In this document: one piece after another, positions 16,949-25,784 of the stretch
Layout: each line of letters starts with the position of its first letter
Numbering within the stretch: position 1 is the stretch's first letter
Translations under genes and position numbers: made by a program
Notes under the pieces: model-generated
The model's database searches: none
The model's input: the letters and a program-made list of their open reading frames with translations, nothing else
Told to the model about the DNA's origin: nothing
NCBI GenBank assembly: GCA_958295645.1
Contig: OY282361.1
Coordinates: 766,927-830,926 of the forward strand
Direction: 5' to 3'
Origin: Longimicrobiales bacterium
GTDB lineage: Bacteria; Gemmatimonadota; Gemmatimonadetes; Longimicrobiales; Gaopeijiaceae
Length of the DNA: 64,000 nucleotides

Positions 16949-17027
16949 CGCTCCCATTCACGCCGGCTGGATCGTTGGGCTCGCGGCGCGGACCGGCGGC
17001 CCCGGCCCGAGAGAAAGGGAAGACCAG

Positions 17028-17960
17028 ATGGCCAAGAAGATCACGGTGATCGGCGCTGGACATGTCGGCGAAGTCTGCGCGCAGCGTCTCGCCGAACAGG
17101 AGCTGTGCGAGGAAGTCGTCCTGATCGACATCGTCGAGGGCATCCCTCAGGGGAAGGGACTCGACCAGTGGCAGAGCGCGCCCGTGGAAGGGTTCGACAC
17201 GCGGGTCTCCGGATCGAACGGCTACGGCCCCGCCGAGGGATCGGATCTCTTCATCGTGACCGCCGGGATCGCGCGCAAGCCGGGCATGAGCCGGGACGAC
17301 CTGCTTCGCACCAACGCGGGCATCGTGCGCTCGGTGGGGCGGGAGATCGCCCGGGTCGCGCCCGAGGCGGTGGTGATCGTCGTCTCCAACCCGCTCGACG
17401 TGATGGCCGGCGTGATGAAGGAGGCCACCGGATTCCCCCGCGAACGAGTGGTCGGCATGGCCGGCGTCCTGGACACGGCTCGCTTCCGCGCCTTCATCGC
17501 CATGGAGCTTGACGTAAGCGTCCAGGACATCCAGGCGCTCGTGCTGGGCGGGCACGGCGACACGATGGTGCCCTTGGCCTCGTACGCGTCGGTGAGCGGG
17601 ATCCCTCTGACGCAGCTGATGGAGCCGGATCGCCTGCAGGCCGTCGTTCAGCGGACTCGGGACGGCGGCGCCGAGATCGTGGCTCACCTCAAGACCGGCA
17701 GCGCCTACTACGCGCCCTCCGCCGCCGCCGTGCAGATGGCCGCGGCCATCGTCAGGAACCAGCGCCGCATCCTGCCCGCGGCCGCCTACCTGGAGGGCGA
17801 GTACGGCCAGGAGGGCATCTACCTGGGCGTGCCCTGCAAGCTGGGCGCCGGCGGAATCCTCGAAATCGTCCAGGTCGACCTGACGGAGGGCGAGCAGGCG
17901 GCGCTGGCCAAGAGCGCGGATCACGTGCGCGCCACGAAGGCGGCGCTGGCGGAAGACTAA
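17028..17960 (+). CDS. mdh: Malate dehydrogenase, LDH-like type
   Basis: Oxidises malate to oxaloacetate with NAD in the TCA cycle. 310 aa. Rossmann motif [22 protein letters not shown] with substrate Arg, VVSNPLDVM, and the catalytic His in [11 protein letters not shown]. Ribosome site GAGAAAGGG about 12 nt upstream of the ATG. Belongs to the Mdh group related to lactate dehydrogenase; the catalytic-loop Arg pattern favours malate over lactate. Converges on dcd with a 30 bp gap. Confidence 0.94.
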   Translation: MAKKITVIGAGHVGEVCAQRLAEQELCEEVVLIDIVEGIPQGKGLDQWQSAPVEGFDTRVSGSNGYGPAEGSDLFIVTAGIARKPGMSRDDLLRTNAGIVRSVGREIARVAPEAVVIVVSNPLDVMAGVMKEATGFPRERVVGMAGVLDTARFRAFIAMELDVSVQDIQALVLGGHGDTMVPLASYASVSGIPLTQLMEPDRLQAVVQRTRDGGAEIVAHLKTGSAYYAPSAAAVQMAAAIVRNQRRILPAAAYLEGEYGQEGIYLGVPCKLGAGGILEIVQVDLTEGEQAALAKSADHVRATKAALAED

Positions 17961-17990
17961 CCCGGCCGGCCTGCTGCGGCGAAGGACCGG

Positions 17991-18545
17991 TTACAGCCGC
18001 GGCAGCGCCACCCCCTTTTGGTCCTGGTACTTGCCCTTGCGGTCGGCATAGGTGACTTCCGGCGTCTCGTCTCCCTGGAAGAAGACCAGTTGGGCTATGC
18101 CTTCGCCCCCGTAGATGCGGGCGGGCAACGGCGTCGTGTTCGAGATCTCCAGGGTCAGATAGCCCTCCCAGCCCGGCTCCAGCGGCGTCACGTTGACGAT
18201 GATGCCGCAGCGGGCGTAGGTGCTCTTGCCCACGCACAGCACGAGCACGTCCGGCGGGACCCGAAACCGCTCGACCGTCCGAGCCAGCGCGAACGAATTG
18301 GGAGGGATGATGCACTCGCTCCCGTTCACGTCCACGAAGGACCGCTCGTCGAACGCCTTCGGGTCCACGACCAAGTTGTGAACGTTCGTGAAGACCTTGA
18401 ACTCGGGAGCGACGCGGATGTCGTAGCCGAACGAGGAGAGGCCGTACGAGATGCTGCCGTTGCGCACCTGGCCCGCCTCGAAGGGCTCGATCATCCGGCG
18501 CTCCCGGGCCATCCGGCGGATCCAGCGGTCGCTCTTGACGGGCAT
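17991..18545 (-). CDS. dcd: dCTP deaminase
   Basis: Deaminates dCTP to dUTP on the route to thymidylate; homotrimer. 184 aa. Motifs [36 protein letters not shown] (catalytic Ser and Arg region) and [12 protein letters not shown] (catalytic Glu) are present. The ATG at 18545 gives the normal [13 protein letters not shown] start; the longer open frame upstream is not conserved. The last residues ([13 protein letters not shown]) fit monofunctional deaminases; a bifunctional dUTPase form is not excluded. Confidence 0.94.
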   Translation of the reverse strand: MPVKSDRWIRRMARERRMIEPFEAGQVRNGSISYGLSSFGYDIRVAPEFKVFTNVHNLVVDPKAFDERSFVDVNGSECIIPPNSFALARTVERFRVPPDVLVLCVGKSTYARCGIIVNVTPLEPGWEGYLTLEISNTTPLPARIYGGEGIAQLVFFQGDETPEVTYADRKGKYQDQKGVALPRL

Positions 18546-18604
18546 GGAGGAGTTGCGAAGAAGAGGGGTGGGGGACGGACGGCCGTTGCCGGAAGACGAC
18601 GGGC

Positions 18605-18634
18605 AAGATAGCCGCGCGGCCCGCGTGTCGCCAA
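18605..18634 (-). promoter_or_regulatory. Candidate dcd promoter
   Basis: On the minus strand TTGGCG (18634-18629) and TATCTT (18610-18605) are 18 bp apart, about 60 bp upstream of the dcd start. The context GGCTATCTT is the same as at two other candidate promoters in this window. Confidence 0.4.
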
Positions 18635-18829
18635 GCGACGCGGACGAGGGCGCACTGCGGGCAGGCGGCGAAGCGTCGCCCGACCAGTACGCCGATCGGC
18701 GCGGACGAGGGTTCGCCTGCACTTGGGCGATCTGCGCAACCGTGGGCGTCCTGCGTTCCGGCGCCCCTCCGCGGTCTCCTTCAGCGGAGTCGAGCCAGCT
18801 CGATCGGTGGCTCGGTGGGCACTTCAAAC

Positions 18830-18912
18830 AAGTCACGTCTGTTTATGTAGACAAAAACAAACATTAATGACAAAAATGTATACGAAATACAACGTCTTCA
18901 GGACAAATATTG
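18830..18912. other. AT-rich patch in the dcd/nuoA divergent gap
   Basis: About 80 bp with conspicuous A and T runs (for example ACAAAAACAAAC, TTAATGACAAAAATG) in otherwise very GC-rich DNA. It lies in the 617 bp gap between dcd and nuoA (18546-19162). No gene with support is seen here. It could be an upstream activating or nucleoid-protein binding region, or a second promoter (weak ATGACA at 18867 and TACAAC at 18888, 15 bp apart). The rest of the gap holds promoter candidates for dcd and nuoA only. Confidence 0.5.
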
Positions 18913-19026
18913 GATGCCAAGCACCACCAAGGAAACCATGGCGAGTCCCGCCGACGTTGGCCCGTGCCAAGCCGCACCGCGGGCGAAAGCAGATCGACGG
19001 TGCCTAGCCGCCGGCGGCCGCCGACC

Positions 19027-19055
19027 TTGAGCTTCGGCGCCGCCTGCCGTATCTT
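19027..19055 (+). promoter_or_regulatory. Candidate promoter of the nuo operon
   Basis: TTGAGC at 19027-19032 and TATCTT at 19050-19055 are 17 bp apart, 108 bp upstream of the nuoA ATG. The hexamer is followed by CTTGGCC, as at the enoyl-CoA hydratase gene starting at 50311. This is the best promoter candidate for the 14-gene operon. Confidence 0.5.
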
Positions 19056-19162
19056 CTTGGCCGTAGGGCTCGTGAAAGAATTCACAAGCGGGGGTCGGCG
19101 AGCAGGGGGCCGGCCGGCGCCGCCGGGTCGTGCGCTTGGCGGCGGCATGGAGCGATCATCAG

Positions 19163-19519
19163 ATGGCGACATCCTACATTCCGCTCCTGATCATCCTGGG
19201 CGTGTCGGTGGTCAACGCGGTCGGCATGGCCGTGGCCTCCCACGTGCTCAACCCCAGCCGTCCGACGCCCCAGAAGGCCATGCCGTACGAGTCGGGCATG
19301 ATTCCGTTGGGCGACACGCGGGCGCGGTTCTCGATCAAGTTCTACATGGTCGCCATCAGCTTCATCGTCTTCGACCTGGAGGCGATTTTTCTGATCCCGT
19401 GGGCCGTGCGGATGCGCGAGCTGGGCTGGGGACCGTTCGTGGCCGTGTTCCTCTTCGTGGTCGTGCTCGCCGTTGGACTGGCGTACGAATGGAAGAAAGG
19501 GGGCTTGGAATGGGACTAG
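19163..19519 (+). CDS. nuoA: NADH-quinone oxidoreductase subunit A
   Basis: 118 aa membrane subunit of complex I with three hydrophobic helices. Conserved PYESGM...[28 protein letters not shown] is present. ATG at 19163; the upstream frame is not conserved. First gene of a complete nuoA-N operon; nuoB starts inside its last codons. Confidence 0.95.
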   Translation: MATSYIPLLIILGVSVVNAVGMAVASHVLNPSRPTPQKAMPYESGMIPLGDTRARFSIKFYMVAISFIVFDLEAIFLIPWAVRMRELGWGPFVAVFLFVVVLAVGLAYEWKKGGLEWD

Positions 19520-20163
19520 ACCGCCCGGGCGTCCTGGGGGCCGGCACGCCGGCCTTCTTGACCACCAAGCTGGACTTCGTGGTCAACTGGGCGCGGCGCA
19601 ACTCGCTCTGGCCGATGCCGTTCGGAACCGCCTGCTGCGCGATCGAGATGATGGCTTCGGCGGCCAGCAACTACGACTTGGCGCGCTTCGGCATGGAGCG
19701 GATGTCGTTCAGCCCGCGGCAGGCCGACGTGCTGATCTGCGCGGGTCGCGTGCCCTACAAGCTCGCGCCGGTTCTGCGCCGCATCTGGGATCAGATGATG
19801 CAGCCCAAGTGGTGCATCTCGATGGGCGCGTGCGCCTCTTCGGGCGGCGTCTTCGACGTGTATTCGATGGTGCAGGGGATCGACACGATCGTGCCCGTGG
19901 ACGTCTACATCCCCGGGTGCCCGCCGCGCCCGGAGGCGTTGATCTACGGCCTCATGATGGTCCAGGAGAAGATACGCGGCGAGAGCTTGACCCGGCACGC
20001 GGAACTGCGGGCCGAAGAGCCGTCGGCGGCCGGCCGGCCGCGCGCGGACGAGCAGGAGGTCGTCGACCTGACCGGGCCCTTCGGAAACTCGACGCAGCAG
20101 AACCGCTTGAGCGGGAGCGTCGAGACCAGCGCCGTGGGCCGTCCCGCCGACCGGCTGCCTTGA
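19510..20163 (+). CDS. nuoB: NADH-quinone oxidoreductase subunit B
   Basis: 217 aa peripheral subunit carrying the terminal cluster N2, which passes electrons to quinone. Ligand Cys residues are in [20 protein letters not shown] and [11 protein letters not shown]. The C-terminal about 50 residues after IRGESLTRH are a hydrophilic extension. ATG overlaps the end of nuoA. Confidence 0.96.
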   Translation: MGLDRPGVLGAGTPAFLTTKLDFVVNWARRNSLWPMPFGTACCAIEMMASAASNYDLARFGMERMSFSPRQADVLICAGRVPYKLAPVLRRIWDQMMQPKWCISMGACASSGGVFDVYSMVQGIDTIVPVDVYIPGCPPRPEALIYGLMMVQEKIRGESLTRHAELRAEEPSAAGRPRADEQEVVDLTGPFGNSTQQNRLSGSVETSAVGRPADRLP

Positions 20164-20173
20164 GGTTCGCGCG

Positions 20174-20884
20174 TTGACGGCCGGCCGCTCCTCGGAAGCC
20201 AATGGGTCCTCGAGCGCCAACGGGTTCGACTTCGGCGCCGTGGCGAAGGGTCCGGTTTCGTCCTCCAGCGCTTCGCGGACGCCTTCCGAGAGCGCGAGCG
20301 GCGTTCCGCGCAATCCGTCCGTCTCCGCGCTGCGCGGCCAGTTCGGCGACGCCGTGCTGCGAAGCCAAGTCAACGCGGGCGACCAGGACGTCGTGTACGT
20401 CGAGCCGGAGCGCATCTTGGACGTCCTGCGCTGGCTCCGGGAGACGCCGGAGGAGCACTACGACCATCTCGCCGACGTCACCGCGGTGGACTACGGAGGC
20501 GGCCACCCTTTGGAGGTCGTGTACCAGCTTTGGTCCATCCCGCACCGCAGGGCGCTCCGCCTCAAGTGCGAGCTCCCGCTTCCGTCGCTGGAAATCGACA
20601 GCGCCACCGCGATCTGGACGGGCGCCGACTGGCTCGAGCGCGAGGTGTACGACATGTTCGGCGTGCGCTTCCGGGGGCATCCCAACCTGCGCCGCATTCT
20701 GATGCCGGACAACTACGCCGAGGGCCATCCCCTGCGGAAGGACTTCCCGCTGCGGGGCCGGTTCTCCCGCGCCGAGCAGACCCGCCGGGCTCTGTCCCAG
20801 GAGCCGGAGGACTACTACGCTCCCGGCGAACTCGCGAACCGGACGCCGCAGACCGCGGACGACACGGAAGGCGGCGCAGCCTGA
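20174..20884 (+). CDS. nuoC: NADH-quinone oxidoreductase subunit C
   Basis: 236 aa, separate from nuoD (fused in E. coli). Core: HYDHLADVTAVDY, WSIPHRRALRLKC, TGADWLEREVYDMFGVRFRGHP and DNYAEGHPLRKDFPL. The first about 50 residues are Ser/Ala-rich and variable; TTG start at 20174, so a later start is possible. TGA overlaps the nuoD ATG. Confidence 0.93.
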   Translation: MTAGRSSEANGSSSANGFDFGAVAKGPVSSSSASRTPSESASGVPRNPSVSALRGQFGDAVLRSQVNAGDQDVVYVEPERILDVLRWLRETPEEHYDHLADVTAVDYGGGHPLEVVYQLWSIPHRRALRLKCELPLPSLEIDSATAIWTGADWLEREVYDMFGVRFRGHPNLRRILMPDNYAEGHPLRKDFPLRGRFSRAEQTRRALSQEPEDYYAPGELANRTPQTADDTEGGAA

Positions 20885-22161
20885 TGGCGGTGCGAACCGT
20901 GGAGTTCGACGCGGCTCGAAACCCCGAGATGGGACCGGGCGGGACGCTCGTCGCGAGCCCCGGGGCACCCTTCGACGCCCCGGAGCCCCGCTGGGACTCC
21001 GAGACCATGCTCGTCAACGTGGGCCCGCAGCACCCTGCCACCCACGGAGTGCTGCGACTGATAGTGGAGCTGGACGGCGAGACGGTGGTCAAGGTCGTGC
21101 CCCGGCTCGGCTACCTCCACTCGTCCTTCGAGAAGCTGGGCGAATACCGGTCGTGGAACCAGATCGTGCCGCTCACCGACCGGATGGACTATCTCGCGCC
21201 GCTCATCTACAACTGCGCCTACGTCATGGCGGTCGAGAAGCTGATGGGCATCGAGGTCACCGACCGGTGCCGCGTCGCGCGCGTGATCTGCATGGAGATG
21301 GATCGCATCTTCTCGCACCTGCTCTGGCTGGGCACCTGGTCCATCGACGTGGGCGCCTTCACCCCGTTCCTCTACGCCTTCCAGCAACGCGAGAAGGTGT
21401 ACAAGCTGCACGAGGCGCTGACCGGCGCCCGCATCACGACCTCCGCGACGCGCATCGGCGGGATGATGGCCGACCTGCCCGAAGGGTGGACGCGGGGCGT
21501 GCGGGAGTTCGCGGACAACCTGCCGGCCACGCTCGACGAGATCGACGGACTGCTGACCTGCAACGCCATCCACGTCGGGCGCACCCAGGGAATCGGCGCG
21601 ATCTCGGCGGACGACGCGGTGGCCCACGGTCTGACGGGGGCCAACCTGCGCGCGAGCGGCGTCCCCTACGACGTGCGCAAGGACCGGCCCTACTACGACT
21701 ACGAGAACTACGACTTCGAAGTCCCCATCGGATGCCATGGCGATTGCTACGACCGCTACTTGGTGCGCATGGAGGAGATGCGCCAGAGTCTGCGCATCCT
21801 GCACCAAGCCCTGGACGGTCTTCCGGCCGGCCCCATGGACGTGGACGATCCGCGCGTCAGCCTGCCCTCCAAGACGGACTGCATGTCCGACATGGAGTCG
21901 ATGATCCACCACTTCAAGCTGGTCACCGACGGCATTCCGGCGCCCGCCGAGGACTGTTGGTTCTCGGTCGAAGGATCGAAGGGCGAGCTCGGGATGTACG
22001 TGGTCGGCGACGGGGGGCCGAAGCCGGTGCGCTGGCGCATTCGCCCGCCCTCGCTCGTCAACCTGTCCGCGATCCCGGCGCTGGCGGAAGGCCACCTGAT
22101 GGCCGACCTGATCGTCATCAACGCGAGCCTGGACATCGTCCTGGGCGAGATCGACCGGTGA
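20884..22161 (+). CDS. nuoD: NADH-quinone oxidoreductase subunit D
   Basis: 425 aa subunit forming the quinone-binding cavity with NuoB. Motifs NVGPQHPATHGVLRL, GYLHSSFEKLGE, RIFSHLLWLG, RPYYDYENYDFEVP, and the C-terminal SLVNLSAIPALAEGHLMAD. The conserved His in PQHPATHG, part of the quinone site, is present. ATGA overlap with nuoC and GTGA overlap with nuoE indicate coupling. Confidence 0.97.
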   Translation: MAVRTVEFDAARNPEMGPGGTLVASPGAPFDAPEPRWDSETMLVNVGPQHPATHGVLRLIVELDGETVVKVVPRLGYLHSSFEKLGEYRSWNQIVPLTDRMDYLAPLIYNCAYVMAVEKLMGIEVTDRCRVARVICMEMDRIFSHLLWLGTWSIDVGAFTPFLYAFQQREKVYKLHEALTGARITTSATRIGGMMADLPEGWTRGVREFADNLPATLDEIDGLLTCNAIHVGRTQGIGAISADDAVAHGLTGANLRASGVPYDVRKDRPYYDYENYDFEVPIGCHGDCYDRYLVRMEEMRQSLRILHQALDGLPAGPMDVDDPRVSLPSKTDCMSDMESMIHHFKLVTDGIPAPAEDCWFSVEGSKGELGMYVVGDGGPKPVRWRIRPPSLVNLSAIPALAEGHLMADLIVINASLDIVLGEIDR

Positions 22162-22826
22162 GCGAAGCCCCCTTCCGCAATCCGGGATGGGCCGGCAACA
22201 CGGGCGAGTTCGACTTGGCCGAGGCGGACGTGCGGGGCGTCGTCGCCTCGGACGGGCCGCCCGCCGACGGGGGCCATCCCAGCGTCGCCCCGAGCCTGCC
22301 GTACATGCTTGCGGCCAAGGATCCGGCCGCGCCGTTGTTCGAAGGCCCGCACCTGGAGCGCTTCGAGAAGATCAAGAGCCGCTATCCCACAGCACGCGCC
22401 GCCCTGCTGCCTGCGCTCAACCTGGCCCAGGAACTGCGCGGCTTCCTCTCGCCCGAGACGATGGACGAGGTGGCGGCCCTGCTCGGGCTCAGCAACGCCT
22501 ACGTGCGCGGCGTGGCGACCTTCTACACGATGTACAACAAGCGGCCCGTGGGACGCTTTCTCGTGCAAGTGTGCACCAACATCTCCTGCAACCTCCGGGG
22601 CGCCGAGGACGTGCTGGCCGCCTTCCTGGCGCACGCCGGCACGGAGCTGGGCGAGACCTCGGAGGACGGGACCTTCACGGTGGTGGAGGCCGAGTGCTTG
22701 GCCGCCTGCGGATTTCCGACCTGCGTCCAGATCAATTCGCGCTACTTCGAGGACGTGGGACCGGCGGACGTGCCCGGCATCGTCGACCGCCTCCAGGGCG
22801 AGCTGCAGAGCGGCGCCGCGGTGTGA
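22158..22826 (+). CDS. nuoE: NADH-quinone oxidoreductase subunit E
   Basis: 222 aa subunit carrying the 2Fe-2S cluster N1a of the NADH-dehydrogenase module. Ligands: VCTNISCNLRG and AECLAACGFPTC. The first about 55 residues before LPYMLAAKDPAAP are an extension. GTG start overlaps the nuoD stop. Confidence 0.95.
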   Translation: MSEAPFRNPGWAGNTGEFDLAEADVRGVVASDGPPADGGHPSVAPSLPYMLAAKDPAAPLFEGPHLERFEKIKSRYPTARAALLPALNLAQELRGFLSPETMDEVAALLGLSNAYVRGVATFYTMYNKRPVGRFLVQVCTNISCNLRGAEDVLAAFLAHAGTELGETSEDGTFTVVEAECLAACGFPTCVQINSRYFEDVGPADVPGIVDRLQGELQSGAAV

Positions 22827-22835
22827 GAGGCTGAC

Positions 22836-24134
22836 GTGGCGTATCCCTACCGGCACGACCGCGAAGTGCGGGTCATGAGCGAGGCGTTCGGCGATCCTGC
22901 CGCCCGCACGCTCGAGGGATGGAAGGCCCGGGGCGGCTACCAGGGAATCGCGCGGGCGCTCGAGATCGGACGGGCCGCGACAGTGGACGAGGTGAAGGCG
23001 TCCGGGCTCCGAGGCCGGGGCGGCGCGGGCTTCCCGACGGGCGTGAAGTGGTCGTTCATGCCCCGCGAACAGAACCCGGGGCGGCCCCACTACCTGCTTT
23101 GCAACGCCGACGAGTCCGAGCCGGGCACCTTCAAGGATCGGGAAATCATTCGCTGGACGCCGCACCAGCTCGTCGAAGGATGCCTGATCGGAGCGTACGC
23201 CATCGGCGCGGCCCATTGCTACATCTACCTGCGCGGCGAGTTCTTCGAGGCCACGGGCGTGCTGGCCCAGGCGCTCGAAGAAGCCTACGCGGCGGGCCTG
23301 GCCGGCCCGGACGTGCTCGGCTCGGGCGTGCAGATCGACCTGACGCTGCATGTGGGCGCGGGCGCGTACATCTGCGGCGAGGAGACCGGCCTGATGAATT
23401 CGCTGGAAGGCCGCAGGGGCGAGCCCCGCATCAAGCCGCCGTTCCCCGCCGCTGCCGGGGCGTTCGGCATGCCCACGACCATCAACAACGTGGAGACGCT
23501 GGCCGCAGTGCCCGGCATCCTGCGCCACGGCGGGGAGTGGTACCGCCAGTGGGGCACCGAGAAGAGCCCTGGCACCAAGCTGTTCTGCGTGTCCGGCCAC
23601 GTGAGCCGGCCCGGCAACTACGAGCTGCCGTTGGGGTTCCCCATGATGGACCTGATCGAAGACGTCTGCGGGGGGATTCCGGGCGGCAAGGCGCTCAAGG
23701 CGGTCATTCCGGGCGGCAGCTCGGTGCCGATCATGAGCGCCGACGAGTGCGAGTCCTGCGAACTCTGCTACGAGGGCGTGGCCGCCGCCGGGTCGATGCT
23801 CGGCTGCGCGTCGGTGATAGTGATGGACGAGACCGCCGACATCGTGAAGCAGGTGCGGCGGATGGCGGACTTCTACGCTCACGAGTCCTGCGGTCAGTGC
23901 ACGCCGTGCCGTGAAGGGACGGCCTGGGCCAGCCGCATCCTCCGCCGGATCGAGGAGGGACGCGGCAAGCCGGACGACCTGGACACGCTCCTCCAGATTT
24001 CGGACCAAATGACGGGCACCACCATCTGCGTCCTGTCCGACTCGTTGGCGGCGCCCATCGTTTCTGCCATCGAGAAGTTCCGCGACGAGTTCCTCGCCCT
24101 GATCCGCCGCGGCGAAAGGGTGGGGGCCGCGTGA
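22836..24134 (+). CDS. nuoF: NADH-quinone oxidoreductase subunit F
   Basis: 432 aa; binds NADH, FMN and cluster N3. Glycine-rich loop SGLRGRGGAGFPTG, NADESEPGTFKDR, ICGEETGLMNSLEG, and the cluster motif ESCGQCTPCREG. GTG start at 22836; the ATG at 22875 is an alternative. Confidence 0.96.
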   Translation: MAYPYRHDREVRVMSEAFGDPAARTLEGWKARGGYQGIARALEIGRAATVDEVKASGLRGRGGAGFPTGVKWSFMPREQNPGRPHYLLCNADESEPGTFKDREIIRWTPHQLVEGCLIGAYAIGAAHCYIYLRGEFFEATGVLAQALEEAYAAGLAGPDVLGSGVQIDLTLHVGAGAYICGEETGLMNSLEGRRGEPRIKPPFPAAAGAFGMPTTINNVETLAAVPGILRHGGEWYRQWGTEKSPGTKLFCVSGHVSRPGNYELPLGFPMMDLIEDVCGGIPGGKALKAVIPGGSSVPIMSADECESCELCYEGVAAAGSMLGCASVIVMDETADIVKQVRRMADFYAHESCGQCTPCREGTAWASRILRRIEEGRGKPDDLDTLLQISDQMTGTTICVLSDSLAAPIVSAIEKFRDEFLALIRRGERVGAA

Positions 24135-24152
24135 AGCGCGCGAGGAGGCGCA

Positions 24153-25784
24153 ATGCCCGATAACGGACGCTCGCCCGCCGGCGCGGCCACGGTCACGCTG
24201 ACGATAGACGACCGCGAGGTCACCGTGCCGAAGGGCACGTCGTTGCTCGAGGCCGCCGCCCTGCAGGGAACGGCGCTGCCCCACTACTGCTACCATCCCG
24301 GCCTGTCGGCGCCGGCGCAGTGCCGCATCTGCCTAGTCGAGGTGGAAGGGGCGCCGAAGCTGCAACCGTCCTGCGTCACCATGGCCCAGGACGGCCAAGT
24401 CGTGAAGACGGACAGCCCCGAAGCGCTCAAGATGCGCAAGGGCGTGCTGGAGTTCTACCTGGTCAACCACCCGCTGGACTGCCCGATCTGCGACATGTCG
24501 GGCGAATGCAAGCTTCAGGACTACGTGTTCGCCGAGGGACGCGAGCACGGACGGGGAAGGGAACCCAAGCGCGTCTTCGGGCGCGACGACTTCGGCGGCG
24601 ACGTGCTGTACTACGGGGATCGTTGCGTGATGTGCACGCGGTGCGTGCGGTTCATGGACGAAGTGGCCCGCGACTCGCGCCTGACGGTTGTGGAACGCGG
24701 GAGTCGGGCCGTCATCGACACGTTCTTCGACGAAGGCTTGGAGGGAGCGTCGTTCGCGGGCAACGTGGTGGACATCTGCCCCGTCGGCGCGCTCGTGTCG
24801 AAGGACTTCCTGCACAAGGCGAGGGCTTGGGACCTGGACAGCACGCCGTCGGTGTGTCCCGGGTGCAGCCAAGGGTGCAACATCGAACTGCACACGCGCG
24901 ACAACTTGGTTCAGCGCCTCAAGCCTCGCGAGAACGCCGAGGTCAACGGGCACTGGATGTGCGATTTCGGCCGGGCGAACTACGAGGGACTGAACCGGGG
25001 CGGCCGTCTGGAGGCTCCGGCGGCCGGGCGCGGCGCGAAGAGACGGCCGGCCGGATGGGACGAGGCGCTCGGACAGCTCTTCGCGCGGCTCCAGGCGGCC
25101 GCCGGGGCGGACGTGAAGATCGTGGGCTCGGCGGAATGGTCGTGCGAGGGGTTGGCGGCGCTTGCCGCGGTGGGAGCGGAGACGGGAGAGGTGTCGGCGC
25201 GGGTCTTCCGGTCGCGGTGCGCCGCCGACGAGGATCGGCTTCCCGGCTTCCCGGCGCTTGCGCGCAGGCGCGACTTGGCGCCGAACGTGGACGGCGCGCG
25301 CACGCTCGGCTTCTCGCGGGTCGGCGGCGAGGACGCGGCCGGCGGGCTGGAGGAGGTCGCCGCTCACGACGGGGTCCTCTTCGTGCTGGGCGACGATCTG
25401 GCGGACCAGGAGGCGGCCTTCGGCGAGGCGGCGAGCCTGTTCGTCTACATGGGCGCGCACGGGTCGGAGGCGGCCGCGAACGCCGACTTCGTGCTGCCGG
25501 TGACGACGTTCGCCGAACAGGAGGGCACGTTCGTCAACGTGCAGCAGCGCGTGCAGCGGTTCTGGCCGGGACTGAGGGCGCCGGGCGAGGCAAGGCCCGC
25601 TTGGCTGGTGCTGGGGGCGCTGCTGGCGGCTCTGCGGGGCGGGGAGGCGGCCCCGGCGAGCGCGGCGGCGGCGTTCTCCTGGTTGGCCGGCGAGCGCGCG
25701 GCCTTTGCCGGCCTGTCCTACGAGGGGCTGGGCGCCGAGGGGGCTCCGCTGGCGGCCCCGGCCGGAGGGAACGGGGCGGCGTGA
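24153..25784 (+). CDS. nuoG: NADH-quinone oxidoreductase subunit G, short form
   Basis: 543 aa. N-terminal 2Fe-2S domain (PHYCYHPGLSAPAQCRICLVE), His-Cys 4Fe-4S region (HPLDCPICDMSGECKLQD), a CVMCTRCVRFMDE cluster, and a further CPGCSQGCNIE site with a downstream Cys in HWMCDFGRANYEG. The molybdopterin-oxidoreductase-like C-terminal domain is short compared with the about 900 aa E. coli protein and about 780 aa Thermus protein; ANADFVLPVTTFAEQEGTFVN is its recognisable part. Gly/Ala-rich last 60 residues. Short forms occur in several phyla. Confidence 0.93.
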   Translation: MPDNGRSPAGAATVTLTIDDREVTVPKGTSLLEAAALQGTALPHYCYHPGLSAPAQCRICLVEVEGAPKLQPSCVTMAQDGQVVKTDSPEALKMRKGVLEFYLVNHPLDCPICDMSGECKLQDYVFAEGREHGRGREPKRVFGRDDFGGDVLYYGDRCVMCTRCVRFMDEVARDSRLTVVERGSRAVIDTFFDEGLEGASFAGNVVDICPVGALVSKDFLHKARAWDLDSTPSVCPGCSQGCNIELHTRDNLVQRLKPRENAEVNGHWMCDFGRANYEGLNRGGRLEAPAAGRGAKRRPAGWDEALGQLFARLQAAAGADVKIVGSAEWSCEGLAALAAVGAETGEVSARVFRSRCAADEDRLPGFPALARRRDLAPNVDGARTLGFSRVGGEDAAGGLEEVAAHDGVLFVLGDDLADQEAAFGEAASLFVYMGAHGSEAAANADFVLPVTTFAEQEGTFVNVQQRVQRFWPGLRAPGEARPAWLVLGALLAALRGGEAAPASAAAAFSWLAGERAAFAGLSYEGLGAEGAPLAAPAGGNGAA

